Shown here: positions 12,192 through 23,855 of the stretch, one piece after another | Numbering within the stretch: the first letter of the stretch is position 1 | Layout: each line of letters begins with the position of its first letter | Assembly (NCBI GenBank): GCA_949751835.1 | Contig: CATKHK010000042.1 | Coordinates: 62,001 to 126,000, forward strand | Origin: Blepharisma japonicum | Taxonomy: Eukaryota > Ciliophora > Heterotrichea > Heterotrichida > Blepharismidae | Reading direction: 5' to 3' | DNA: 64,000 nt | The notes under the pieces: generated by a model | What the model was told of the DNA's origin: nothing | Databases searched by the model: none | The model's input: only the letters and a program-made list of their open reading frames with translations | Translations under genes and position numbers: made by a program

Positions 12192-15100
12192 TTATGACGT
12201 CTCATCTTCGTTCTCCAACCTCGCTTGCATCTCCTCGATATTTTTCTCAATATTTTGCAAGAAATTGCCTAAATTTGGCTTCAGCCACAAGTTTAAGCAC
12301 TCCCACAACGGCTTCACCACAAACTTCATAAAATTGATTTCATTAGAATAGTAAACTTTTGGCTTATCCAAATCTTTCATAAACCCAGTTGGAGTAAGCC
12401 CCAGAGAGACTTCTTCTTTATATTGTTCAGAAAATTCTTCACATACCCTTCTAGACCATATTTCATAAATTGAGAAATCTTTCGTCCCATGAGCTAAATC
12501 TGAAGAGTGTAGAAGCAGCCCTGCCAATTTTTCTGTATCTTTTTCAAGCGTCCCTAATGGATTTTCAGCTGAATCATTAAATCTTCTCGTCATATGAGAG
12601 ATCATACCTAGATGCTTGCTCATATCAGTTTGCAGAATTGCTGCAATCATTAGTTTCCTTATATATTTAAATTTCTTAGGCTTCAAATGTTTGAAAATAT
12701 TGCAATTTTCGTTTTGCATTGTAAAGAATGCAGTTGCTGCATGATGCTGCTCTAGCACTGATTTATCATGATACAAAACTGCTAGCCTTGACGATTTTGC
12801 GCACTCAAATGGGTTATTTCTTCCAGTATGGTCTAAATCATGACAAATTGACCCCACCAGCAGCGCCAAAATATCTGCAGGCTTGAAATAAGACCCAGCT
12901 GAAGTACTGGCAAGTAGCATATAAGTCCCATGCATCACACTTAAATTATGCTCAAAGTTATGGAACGGGTTTCCTTTCTGGTCACAAATATGTTTTAATT
13001 CCTCTACAAAATTCACAAAAATGTGTGCCCTTATTTTAAATCTCTTAAATAAATCAAAATCATTCATAAGTGAAAATGCAAAACTTATCGGATCTTCTAT
13101 GCTGAATGCGTTAAAATTCCAATTTCTTATGTCATCAAGAGATACATTTTGTTGATAAGACTCAAGGCTGTCAGGCGAACTCTCAGAAATTGATGAATAT
13201 CTTCGAGTTCTTGCATGCTCCACTGGCATGTCGATTTCTAAGATAGACTTTAAAGCTTCAATTCCTTGCTCAATTTGGTCGACTGGGCCATCAAGTCGGT
13301 ATTTAGGCCTGTTTAAGTTTCCGGATTTCAGCCTTGACATGATATCTTGCAAGTTGTCTTTGATTTCCTGCTGAATGTTGCCATTTTCGGTGATCACTGC
13401 TAAGTCCTCAATGCAGCGCTGGAGCTCGGTTTCGGTTTGTAAAGGTGTTGTTAAAGCTTTGATTTGGGATTTTACTTCTTTGAATTTCATATGGATTTCT
13501 TCTAAGCTACTACAGTCCTCTAAGATAATGACCACGCCTTCGAATTGACCTTTGTTAATTCCTTTTAAGCCCAGGATCCTGTAGTTGAATTTTTGGCTTT
13601 TCACTTGGTCATTACTAGGAAGAATTGAGAGGAATGAAGAACTTCTAAAGGACTCGGTGTATATAAACTTAGAAGTTTTATAGGGTTTTAAACTTGGATC
13701 ATTAAACACTTTTTGGATATCACTCACCAATGATGGATTATTTTTAAGCCAGTCTGTATAATGGAATTTTTTCACCACAAATTCATTTACCCCAAATACC
13801 CCTTCTATTGGCTTATTAACATAGCTCAATTTTCCTTCACTATTCAGAGCTAAAGCATGGCTTCCAATACTATTAAGTATTCCTAGCAAGCTAGCTCTCT
13901 CTTCAATAGTTTTTTCAAATAGCCCACAGTTCTCTAGTACAGCTGAAACCATTTCACAGAACAAATCCATCGTTTCTTCATCATTGGCATCAAAAGTGGC
14001 ATGTCTCTTATTAATTAGCTCTATTACTGCGAGGATTTGCTTTTCTGAGTCTAAAATAGGCATACAAAGGATGCTTGTGGTTCGATACCCAGTTAGCCTA
14101 TCTACGTCAGGGGTGAACCTAGGATCATTGTAAGCGTCTTTGATATTTTCGGTAGTCTTTTTAGCTGCAACTGTCCCTGGGATCCCATATCCTACATAGT
14201 AGCTGTAATTAGCTGGTAATTGCTGCTCTAGTCCTTGAGGTTTAGCGACAAGCACATTTTCTTCGTAAATAAAAATAACTGCTCGATCACAGTCGCATAG
14301 CTGTTCAGCTGCTTTTCTTATAGTAGTTATAAGTGCATAAGAATCCCTTTCGCATGCAATTTCCTTTATGAAATTTTTAAAGTCGTTGTTGTTCCTTTTT
14401 TCTTCAGAATCAGACCCTTTTTTCAGAGAGACTGAAATTATTTTGGCTAAGCATTCAAAAATGTCTATATCTTCAGTGGTAAAAGGAACTGATTGCAATA
14501 GAGTTGGCTCTTTTTTATTTTTGAAATATAGAAGCCCGATGAAATCGTTTTCATTGATTATGGGGACTGCTAGTAGGTGGTATGACTGGTTAGGATTTAA
14601 GGCTGCAATTGTGGAATTCTTATCGTAGCATTCTTTAAAGAAATCAAGTTCCCATTCGTGTGGATTATGAGGCTCTCCGTCATGAATCGTAAGCTCTTCA
14701 AACTCTGAATCTTTATATAAATAAATATAAGCTCTTTTAGTATTAGTATGAGATTGCACTAAATCAATGCTGAATTTCATTAAATTTTCTAAATCATTAT
14801 AGCATGAAATTTTATACAGCATATCTCTATAATAAGTGCACTTCTTTTGAAACTGATTCGCTACAAGAAACACCTGCTTGCACCAATGCTGCAGCATTTT
14901 ATGTTTCCTCCCAGTTTCCAATATTTTTTTCCACTGAGTCGCAGAGTCATCTTGAGCTGAGGAAAGTTCTGCAAACTCTTTAGGCAGTATTGACAAAAAT
15001 GAAGCCACTTGTAGCGTATTTTCTTCAAGATTTTCTAAATTAATAAACACAATTACACCAATAACCGAAGTCTTGCTATCAAGAATAGGTACACAAAGAT

Positions 15101-17309
15101 AAGAGTCTACTTGGTCTTCACAGTCAAGTGAGTCTAAGTCAAACTCGAAATTTAAATCATTTTCAGCATCGTGGTCGATTTTTACTATATCTTTTAGCTG
15201 GATCGATTTTTTAACAAGTCCTGCTGGGGTGTAGCTTGACAAAGTAGTTTGCTCGATTAAATTTACTTGCGATTTATCATATAAAAACAGTTTGGCGACC
15301 TGACATTTTACTATGTCAGGTAATTTTCTTGCAATTTTGATATAAGGATCATAAGGGGTTTTTGTTAGGTCGTCTAGAAGATCGTAGAGACTTTCTAGAG
15401 TTTGTTTTGGCATACTAAGAATGTTATTTAAGCTTTTAAGAAGGAAAGGCGGCTCTTTTTTATTTTTTTCCCTATGTTTGGCGAGGTCGTGACTTAAAAA
15501 GAAGCTTGATTGAGCAGCCAATTCTGAATTTTTCCTAAAAACATTAACAGTTTTGAACTCAGATTCAGAGCTTTCTTTGGCTCTATCAGGAGAATTTTCA
15601 ATTTTGCAATCTTCAAGCATCGTTTCAGGTAAGTTTTCAACAAAAAGCCTTATAAAAAGCGGCTGTAAAGAGTTAGAAAATGTTTCCAGTATCATTAAAT
15701 CGTCATTAGTAAATGCTTTTTCTCTACTTATCACTATCAGCCCAATAGTAGGGTCTTTAAATTCCTTTGCCAAAATTGGTACAATTACCACAGATTTTCC
15801 TGCATACAGCTCAATATCTTGCAAAACTGGAAGACTTCTGCTTGGCAAAACCAAAGTTTTCTGTAGTGAATAAGCATACCCAAAAACTGTATCAGGAGAT
15901 AAAGGAAATGCCATGGTTCCACAAGAGTCTGATTTTTTAGTCCATATAAACTTTTTGTGCTGGTTTGCAATGAAAACTGAAGAAGAATCATGAGGTAAAA
16001 TATTGTGCAAGGACTGGGTAATCACGTCGGTAAGCTTCACATAGTCAAAAAGCTTGTCTTTTCTGTCAAGCGTATATGAGTACATCCCATTTATCCATTT
16101 TCTTAAGTCATCCTGCTCAAAACTTGTCGAGTTATTGGTTTCTACTGAAAGATTGGTAAGCTTGCCTAAGGTTGCCATTATATACAAAGCAAAATTTTCG
16201 TCAATTTCAGTGAAAACCGAGCCTGACCTGAAAAACTCAACGACCCCTTGTACAGTGTTAGTATAAGACATAATTGGCAGCACAAGGCAGGATTTGAACC
16301 CGTAGTTTACATCTTGAGGCCATAGCGGTTCTATAGAGAGATCCTTGATATTCAAGATGTCTTTATGAGTGAATCCTACGTATTCTGAAATTCTTGATTT
16401 ATAATTACATATATCTACGTCGATTTTGTGGGCGTATTCACATTTCAGTATCCCATCCCTCAAGCTGTAAAGAATTAGGCCATCAGTTTTCATGATATCT
16501 GAAACAGCGTCCATCAATGATTTTGAGATCCTATACCAAGGTTTTATCACAGAATCAAGTTTTTTGCAATACTCTTTTTTCTTGCAAATCATATTGACTT
16601 CATTATGAAGCCTGTCTTTTTCTTTATTTACTGCATGATGGCCTTCATTTTTATTTATCAATGATAAATATTCTGACCTCTGCTTTAAGGCTTGGTTTAT
16701 AATGTGACCAAAGCTACTTACAATATCTATATCGATGTCAGTATAGTACCCTTGGGAAAGGTCGTCGTTAACTTTATTAAATAACTGTACAACCCCAATC
16801 ACTTTTCATTCTTCTACAACTAACGGGATACATGCTGTAGTCGTCGGCTGAATCACTTTATTGGTGGCAGGGGAAAAAGGGTTAATCTTCAGCTGAAAAG
16901 TGGAATAAAAAGTGGACGTGTGAGGATTCGTTATAAGTTCTGGCTGCTGCGTCTGGGCCACATATCCTGGCAGAGACTCATCATTAATTTCTAGTTCTGT
17001 AAAAGGCTGAGAGGGGTTAAAAATTTTTAGCTTATTGTCTTCTTTGAGAAGGACTTCTACTCATGAAGAACTAGTCAACTCAGAAATAAGCTTGCCTGAA
17101 ATGTTAGCTATGTCTCCAAGTGGGACATGGTGAACATTTACCAAACCTGAAAGAGAAATTAGAGCTTGCGGGATCATAACTTTGGTATTATTTTTGGCAT
17201 TATTTACACTTGAGTTGTTAGGGCTGCCATCGGCTTCTTGCATGTCAAACGTATATCGACGTTGTCGTGGCTTAATATTCTTGGGATTAGATTCACTCAT
17301 ATATAACAT
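12192..17309 (-). CDS. Giant cyclic-nucleotide phosphodiesterase: six GAF-like domains, PAS, PDE catalytic domain
   Basis: 1705 aa, intronless, with TGA=Trp at two N-terminal sites. Reading by eye gives GAF-like units near residues 53-203, 251-381, 416-555, 641-778, 831-961 and 980-1135, a PAS domain near 1140-1265 (SEGKLSYVNKPIEGVFG), and a class I PDE domain near 1395-1670. The sixth GAF has the best motifs (GIPGTVA, TSILCMPILD, NKRHATFDANDEE, an NKFDE-like motif). The catalytic signatures are HNFEHNLSVMHG, CHDLDHTGR, HHAATAF and HSSDLAHGTKD. It should hydrolyse cAMP and/or cGMP, with GAFs as ligand or dimer modules. The family's invariant Gln is Glu at residue 1657 (codon 12341-12339). The start could also be the ATG at 17300. 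Paralog at 50024-55114. Confidence 0.9.
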
Positions 17310-17988
17310 ATTGGATATTAAAGAGTGATTATAATGAAAAATCAACAATTTTAAAAATAAGTAAAATTTATTATAGACATAAAATATCCAGATAAATAAA
17401 AGTTTTAATTGTTATTGTGAAAGAAAATTTAAAATAGAGAGGAATTATAATTTGATAAATAAAGCATGGAAATGAGAAATTAATTTAGAATTAAGTGCTT
17501 CTAGAAATGAATAAATATCAAAGGGATGAATATTAAGTTTAGAAATCATTTAGTTTATCTTAGTCATCCATTTTTATTTAGTATCATTCTTACAATCTCC
17601 TCTGAGTTTAAATTTTATAGTTTTTATAGGATTCATTATATTAATTTTTTGATATTAGATAATCTGTAAAATCAATATATATTTTGTCAAATTTGATCTT
17701 TATAAAAAGAATTATAGAAATCTAATATTTTTCTCTATAAATAGCAATTAAATATTTATGCCTTTTTATCAAAATTAAAATTCTATATTATTGATCCTCT
17801 AAAATTTTATTTATCATTAGCCCAGCCTCAGATATTAAAGACTTTTGCTTAAAATAGAAATTCGGGAATTGACAAAAAAGATTTCACCAGAATTCGTAAA
17901 TTAAAAGATTAAATGATTTTAAGTTCCATATTGGTCTATAGAAAAAATATTTAAACTTTTATAGAATTGACTGCTTATAATTATTAAA
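17310..17988. other. Intergenic, divergent promoters
   Basis: 679 AT-rich bases between the GAF-PDE start and the kinase-fold gene start. I see no open frame, repeat or RNA gene. Confidence 0.5.
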
Positions 17989-20427
17989 ATGATGCAAGAA
18001 AGCTTACAAAGTACTTTACCTATTAAAAAGGGCTGGGGAAAGCCTACTAAGGCAGACCAGGTTTCTATCCAAGGTTCAGCTCCTAGTAGGCAGGCTTGTG
18101 TCCTACCAGCTCAAAAGATTAATCCTTCAGAATTCCCGAAAAATATGCTCAACCACAAAGTTGTAGAATCGTTCAAGCAATACCTAACAGAGCATGAGAA
18201 AAAGTACACCTTTACCTCAAAAAAACTAGCAATCCTTCCACCTTTTGTTGACCAGTCCAACTGTGCTCACTTTTTCTTCACCTATACCTCAAAAGAAAGA
18301 TCAAATTCTGCAATTTTTGTAACTTTCACAGAAAACGTTGCCTATGTCTCAATTCTTTCTAAGGAATTCAAATTTAACAAAGATGACGTCAAACTGATTA
18401 ATCTCATTAATCAAATGAATGCTGAGGACTTTAGATTTTCTGCCCATATAGTTCCTATTATCAAATCTTCAACTTTAAATGAAGAAACTAAAGAGGAGAT
18501 TAAAAAACCAGTGACTCAGATATCAAAAGATGCGAATACACACAATTTGGTATTTATTCAAAGAATTTTTTACAAAAACTATGATATTAATGCGGCTGTT
18601 TGGTGGAACTTTATTATAGAAATCATCAAAAAATATCAGAATTTTCTTAATATTTATACACGAAATAATGAATTTGATTCAAAAGGGCAGTGTCAGAAAA
18701 AGAGAAAAATAAACTCCCCAAACTATATTATCCATAAAAATGCGAATGAATTAAATGATATTGTTGTTACTTCAATTAAAAAACTTGGGTTTGCAAATAT
18801 AAAGCAAAGTATGTCAATTGAAACATATATAGATTTAATTGCAATTAATTATGAAAATGACCTCTTGGACAAGAAGTTAAACACTTTTCCAGTTGTTTTT
18901 GAATCAAAAAATAATTTTATAACGCTGAAACTTATTGTAGCTGTGAACTCAAAAGTTGCAAAGTTTGAAGTGGGCTCTTATGACAAAATAAACCACTTCC
19001 TTAAATTAGCTAACTCTGAATGTGAATATGGATTTTTTAATCTCGATACTCATAAGTCCCAGGTTTATTTCAAAGTTTCCCAATATTTTGAAGGTATTGA
19101 AAACAAAAGTATAGAAAATTATCCACAAGAAATGATATCAATGGCCATTTTTTATTATAAAATTTTCAGCTTTGGAATTTTTAAGCTATATGAAGACCAT
19201 ACAATATATGAAATAGCAGGAATAGAAAGGCTATTTAAATATTGTAAGAGCAAAATACAAAATAGTAAAGTAGAACCTTTTCATTTAGATACTAATTCAA
19301 TTGATAGTAAAGAGAAAAATTCTAGTTCAATTGAAGAATATTTTGAGGTAAGTGACCCAGGGGAATATTATGAAATTATAGAAAAATTGAAAAATAATGC
19401 TATTCTAAGCAAAGCTTTTGAGACACAATCAATATCAATTGTACAAGGAAAACGGAATTTTAGCATCAGTCAAGTTTTGCCTCTTTGCAAACCATTGATA
19501 AAATATCTTTTAGAAGGTAATTCTGAATATATAGAACAGATTGAATCACTATATACAGAATTATCTAGAGTTGGACTCTATCTAAGTGATCTACCGATCG
19601 ATAACTTTTTTATTAGCAATGATGTGTTAAAAGTAAAATTCAGTCAAAATTTGAATTTAAATTTTAATAACAATTTTGCTAATGAAAATGAATTGTTAGT
19701 TAACTTGCATAGAGATATTCGAAGATATATATTTACCCATATCAATTCTTCCAAAAAATACTCAAACTACAGAGAATTCAAACATCATAACGATTTTGAG
19801 CCTGATGCAATGGATATTGATGGAGGGAACAAAGATATAAATCACTTGGAAAAATTCTTAAACTCAAAAATACACTATGATTATATTCCAATAAACATTA
19901 TAACTGAAGATTCCTTATTAAACCTATGAAAATACAATACCATTTTATCATGTGATAGCATTTGTAGACTTTTTGGGACTATCAATAATGGAGATTCTGT
20001 ATCTATAGTTTATGAGAGCTATGAAACCAATGCACTTGATTATTTCGCAAAATACAATTTGGAAAATGAAAAACTCTCTCAAGCTGCAGCTAAAATATTC
20101 TTGAGAGAGTTGCTGAAAGCTTTATTACTAATTAAAAGCAAAAATATACCTATTTTTGCGTTTGATCCTGAAATGGTCATGATGCTTCCAGAAGATGAAA
20201 AAGTGAAGCTCAGATTAAAAGCAGAGGTTTTAATTGATGAAGAATGAAAATCAGACCGTTTAAAACAAGAAGCTATTGATGAGGATGGTTTAAATTTTTC
20301 TTTAGGGTTATTTTTACAATATATGATTCATGGAGATTCTGCAAGAATTGACAAAACAAGATGCAATGGATTATCGACATTTGGCGATGCTTTAAATATA
20401 ATCTCAAACTATATTCCTTTGACTTAA
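17989..20427 (+). CDS. Unrecognised 812-aa protein with degenerate kinase-like segments
   Basis: One frame with TGA=Trp at 19927-19929 and 20245-20247. No family is recognised securely. Two segments look like eroded kinase C-lobes: LSDLPIDNFFI near residue 530 sits where HRDLKPEN would be, and residues about 694-800 run KSKNIPIFAFDPEMVMM, VKLRLKAE, then FSLGLFLQYMIHGD, which mimics the SLG..LYEML..G of kinases. HRD, DFG and glycine-loop residues are absent, so activity is unlikely. The N-terminal half has two similar blocks (about 120-215 and 310-400) with an L-N-x-x-N turn after a strand and a long final helix, reminiscent of YbjN/secretion-chaperone folds. All this is inference. Confidence 0.6.
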
Positions 20428-20643
20428 ATTGCCTAGGACATCCATTTATGGTTATCATGCTCTTGGTTATGCACATAAAGTATTCCACTCATCTAAGAGC
20501 AAGAATAAAGCTTAAAAATAAAAGTTTTTCCATTTATTTTGATGGTAATTTTAATTCATTTATCTCCTTAGTATATAAATCAATTAGAAAATTTCGCTTA
20601 GGCATTTAATTTTGCAATTAAGCCAAATTTTTAATAATAAATT

Positions 20644-22005
20644 ATGTTTTTACTCAGAGGACTAATAAGTCTTGCATACTGCAGTGCTAAAGGTCTAGAC
20701 CACATTCAATCTCAATTCAACCAAAAAATTGAAGAAATGAAGCGAGAATTCGGCACACAAATGATGTCTTTTCCAGAAGTCAAATATCAACAAAAAGGGG
20801 ATCGATATTCTGTCTCTTTCCATATCGATAAAAGACGAGGAACTGTCCCATCAATAACAGAGCATATTGAACGTAACATGAAGAACTGTAAATTAAAAAA
20901 TAAAGAAAGGACCAATATTAGAGGAATTGAAAGTCTTCGATATGATTTTCTAGATGAAAACAATAAAGAATATACTATTACTTTGGTAGGCCCAATCAAT
21001 AATTATTTCTATATGTTTGAGTATACTAAAGAAGAAGACGGGTTTACTGAAGACTTAAAGAGGCTTAGTGATATATACCAAAAAGCAAATCAGCCTATCA
21101 ATCCAATTATTTCACATACCCCAAGAGCAAATCATTCGAGATTTGATGGGAGAGGCCAGAGAGGAGGGGATCCTATTGAGAATTTACAAAATTTAGGAGC
21201 AATTGTTTTTTTACCTGATGATCCTTATTATGACTGGGATTATTTAGCAGGCTCCGAAGAAGCAAAAAGAGAAATTGAAGACACAATTCTGCTAACACTT
21301 GAAAGACCAGAAATTTTTGATAAAATTACTCAAGTTACAAGAGTGAAAGATGAGAAAAATAGACCCAGAGCAGTGCTATTTGAGGGACCTCCAGGAACTG
21401 GAAAAACAACAAGTGCAAAAATTATCTCATATCAAGTAAAAATCCCAATGGTTTATGTTAGATTGGAAACTATAATTTCTTCATTATACGGAGAAGCAGA
21501 AAAAAATCTGGGAAAAGTTTTTGAAAATTGCCAAAGGCTTGGAAAATGTGTAATATTTATTGATGAAATAGACAGTTTAGCACAAAGCAGAGAAAAAGAG
21601 ATGCATGAAGCTACAAGAAGAATTTTAAGTGTATTTTTAAGATATTTAGATGGGTTTGAAAGCAGCGATGATGTAATCGTGATATGTGCGACAAATAGAA
21701 AAGAAGATTTAGATCTTGCTTTGCAGAGCAGGTTTTCTAAAGTAATTTCATTTCCATATCCAGATAAACATAGCAGATCTGCTATTTTTATGAGATACGC
21801 AAGACATTTAACGCAGGCACAACTAAACCAATTAGCAGATATGAGCGAAGGGCTTTCAGGGAGAGATATAAAAGCTGTATGTGAAGACGCTGAAAGAAAA
21901 TGGGCTGCGGCTATACTTAGAGGCACAGTTATAGACAACTATAAAGTTGACTTCAGCCACTATTTAGAAGCTCTCGAATATAGGATTCAGGGATATAAGC
22001 AATAA
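20644..22005 (+). CDS. AAA+ ATPase, possibly organellar
   Basis: 453 aa. The C-terminal half is a single AAA module: Walker A FEGPPGTGKTTSAK, Walker B CVIFIDEIDSLA, second-region-of-homology CATNRKEDLDLALQSRF with its arginine finger, and the GLSGRDIKAVCEDAERKWA lid. The N-terminal half (about 1-170) is unrelated to known AAA partners by eye. The first about 15 residues (MFLLRGLISLAYCSAKG) are hydrophobic and lack acidic residues, so they could be a mitochondrial leader or anchor (inference). The closest general look is to fidgetin/spastin-like single-AAA proteins, but the subfamily cannot be set. It starts 216 bases after the kinase-fold gene, same strand. Confidence 0.82.
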   Translation: MFLLRGLISLAYCSAKGLDHIQSQFNQKIEEMKREFGTQMMSFPEVKYQQKGDRYSVSFHIDKRRGTVPSITEHIERNMKNCKLKNKERTNIRGIESLRYDFLDENNKEYTITLVGPINNYFYMFEYTKEEDGFTEDLKRLSDIYQKANQPINPIISHTPRANHSRFDGRGQRGGDPIENLQNLGAIVFLPDDPYYDWDYLAGSEEAKREIEDTILLTLERPEIFDKITQVTRVKDEKNRPRAVLFEGPPGTGKTTSAKIISYQVKIPMVYVRLETIISSLYGEAEKNLGKVFENCQRLGKCVIFIDEIDSLAQSREKEMHEATRRILSVFLRYLDGFESSDDVIVICATNRKEDLDLALQSRFSKVISFPYPDKHSRSAIFMRYARHLTQAQLNQLADMSEGLSGRDIKAVCEDAERKWAAAILRGTVIDNYKVDFSHYLEALEYRIQGYKQ

Positions 22006-22140
22006 GCTTAAATTCAAACATTTTTAGACAATTTTAATAATATAGAAATGGGTATTTTTCATTATATCATAAATTCTTATGTGATAAAATGCAAAACTTA
22101 GAATAGAGAAATGGCGTTTCAGCCGCACCTAAAAACCCTT

Positions 22141-22160
22141 AATGCTTTTCGAAAAGCATT
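22141..22160. repeat. Perfect 20-bp palindrome between convergent genes
   Basis: AATGCTTTTC followed by its exact reverse complement GAAAAGCATT. It lies 135 bases past the AAA ATPase stop and 77 bases past the UNC119 stop on the other strand. It could form a hairpin in either 3' UTR or bind a dimeric factor. Confidence 0.6.
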
Positions 22161-22237
22161 TTATAAAAATTGCTGAACTAAATATTTTAAATGCAAAGTC
22201 TTACTAAGAAGCTCGATTTAACTTTAATTATTGAAGT

Positions 22238-22759
22238 CTAGCCTGAATAATCATATTCTGCCCTGACATGCATGATAAGCTGACCATCGGCAAAAAAGAA
22301 GCTATCTGACTTCGTTTCTCTTGGACTCAGCATAATATCTTCTTTTTCCACTTCAGTAAGCTCTGGAAGTGTATAGATAAACTCTCTAGAGTTAATTGTT
22401 CTTGGTATCATAAAATCAATAGTGAAATCATAATTCTGCACCAATCTATCCTTAAAGTAGTGCCTTTCTATCATTCTAAAGTTCGATACAGGGTATTCTC
22501 CCACAGAAAAATAAATTAAAGAGCCTACTGTGCGCAGATTCAAGAACTCAGGAGGGAAATTATAGCTGATAAATCTTGTTTCTTCAGTCTGAGGCTCAAA
22601 GTCTCTTTCTAGGTCTAGCAGAATTGTGTTGGAATCCATATCTCTGAGCCTGAAGCTTCCAAATCTTATATCATAGATGTTGGCGCTCAATGAGCATAAA
22701 AATTCAGTTGTTGCTTGAGTATGAGAAAGTACGTCTTCTGGAGTTACACTTCCTATCAT
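22238..22759 (-). CDS. UNC119: UNC119 lipid-binding chaperone
   Basis: 173 aa, matching UNC119 nearly end to end: TPEDVLSHTQATTEFLCSL, then IYDIRFGSFRLRDM, NFPPEFLNLRTVGS, PVSNFRMIERHYFKDRLVQNYDF and the C-terminal ETKSDSFFFADGQLIMH followed by YDYSG. UNC119 binds N-myristoylated cargo in a beta-sandwich pocket and delivers it to cilia, with ARL3 releasing it. Animal proteins have an additional about 60-residue N-terminal extension that is absent here, as in other protists. It ends in TAG. Myristoylatable kinases in the same window (MGCC and MGSC starts) are possible clients only by general knowledge. Confidence 0.95.
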   Translation of the reverse strand: MIGSVTPEDVLSHTQATTEFLCSLSANIYDIRFGSFRLRDMDSNTILLDLERDFEPQTEETRFISYNFPPEFLNLRTVGSLIYFSVGEYPVSNFRMIERHYFKDRLVQNYDFTIDFMIPRTINSREFIYTLPELTEVEKEDIMLSPRETKSDSFFFADGQLIMHVRAEYDYSG

Positions 22760-22903
22760 AATTTATATCATTAGTAATTAGATAATGATTCTAAGGGAAT
22801 CTAGTGGCTGGTTATAAACTAGATCTTGGAGCTATAAAGGCAAACTATTTAAATAAGAATTATTATTCATATTTTAATTTTAATCTAACTTACCTCTCTT
22901 AGA

Positions 22904-23482
22904 CTAATCTCTCAGCTCTTCTGCTTGCTTTCTGACTTGGTCTGAAACTATTGCTCCGTCTAGGACTTCTATATGAGGACACCTTTTAATTACCATAGGT
23001 CGGGCATCATCTTTATTTTGGAACCCTTCATAAATATTATTTCCTGACAAAAGTACGTTTCTCAGCTCTTGCAGCTGGTTAAGCCTATTAATTTCTTCCC
23101 AGTTCTTGATTTTATTGTTTGATATAAAAAGCGTAGTAAGCCTTACACAGTTTTGAAGACCATCTAATTTTTCAATCAAATTGTATGAAATTCAAAGCTC
23201 TTTAAGCGTCCCTCCAACCTCATCAAGCCCAGATATTTTTCTTATTTGATTTCTGCCTATTGATAAAATTTCAAGGCTTCTTAGGTTGGATAAGTTCATT
23301 ATTTTTTCGATGCAATTTGTTGATATCGATAACTTGCGGCAGTTAATAAGTTGAGATAAACCTTGGTCCATCTTGTTGATAGGCGGATTCCAGCAGATTA
23401 GTTTGACTTCTGATGCTTCTGCTGCACGTTGCCCTGTGCGGGCTTCCCATTCTTGAATTGCTTTGGTACAAGTCATCGTCAT
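22904..23482 (-). CDS. DNAL1: Outer-arm dynein light chain 1 (LRR)
   Basis: 192 aa, against about 190 in animals and Chlamydomonas LC1. Diagnostic runs: [61 protein letters not shown] and [18 protein letters not shown]. The W of ELWISYN, conserved in the family, is encoded by TGA, which is strong evidence for the code change. Five to six LRRs are capped by [17 protein letters not shown]. The protein binds the motor domain of the gamma heavy chain of the outer dynein arm in cilia. Divergent from the 60-aa gene at 23635. Confidence 0.96.
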
Positions 23483-23634
23483 CTTGAATTAGTTTATAAA
23501 TGGGTTACATAAGAATAATTTATAAGTCTGTATGCTTTTTATGAGATAAATGATCTATATTTTTTAGAGCTATTTTTTACTAATTTTTACACTTTAAAAT
23601 AATATTACAATTTTATAGTTTATTAATAAAAATT

Positions 23635-23817
23635 ATGGGAAAGTGGGCAAAGTATGACTACGATAAAGGACCTTATCCAGAATGGGTAAATGGAGACTAT
23701 GAAGTAGGGTTTGACATATCTTGAAGAGAAAAGTATATAACAGTAGGAACTCTTATTGCATCAGCATTAGGAATTTGTTTCTTTGGATATCAAATATTTA
23801 AGACAAAAAGATCTTAA
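23635..23817 (+). CDS. 60-aa single-helix membrane protein
   Basis: Starts MGKWAKYDYDKGPYPEW, then a TGA=Trp (DISWREKY) and one membrane helix (YITVGTLIASALGICFFGYQIF) with a basic end KTKRS. The aromatic N-terminus and single helix resemble small accessory subunits of mitochondrial respiratory complexes, but I recognise no family. Supported by a clean start-to-stop frame with coding-like composition and a fitting intergenic slot: 152 bases from the DNAL1 start and 38 bases from the next stop. Confidence 0.68.
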
Positions 23818-23855
23818 CCTTGAAAATTTAATAGAAATAAGAATTTGAATTATTG

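Noticed and set aside
20361-20609. 82-codon plus-strand frame at the end of the kinase-fold gene
   Set aside because: Overlaps the real frame out of phase, contains no domain and no splice site leads into it.
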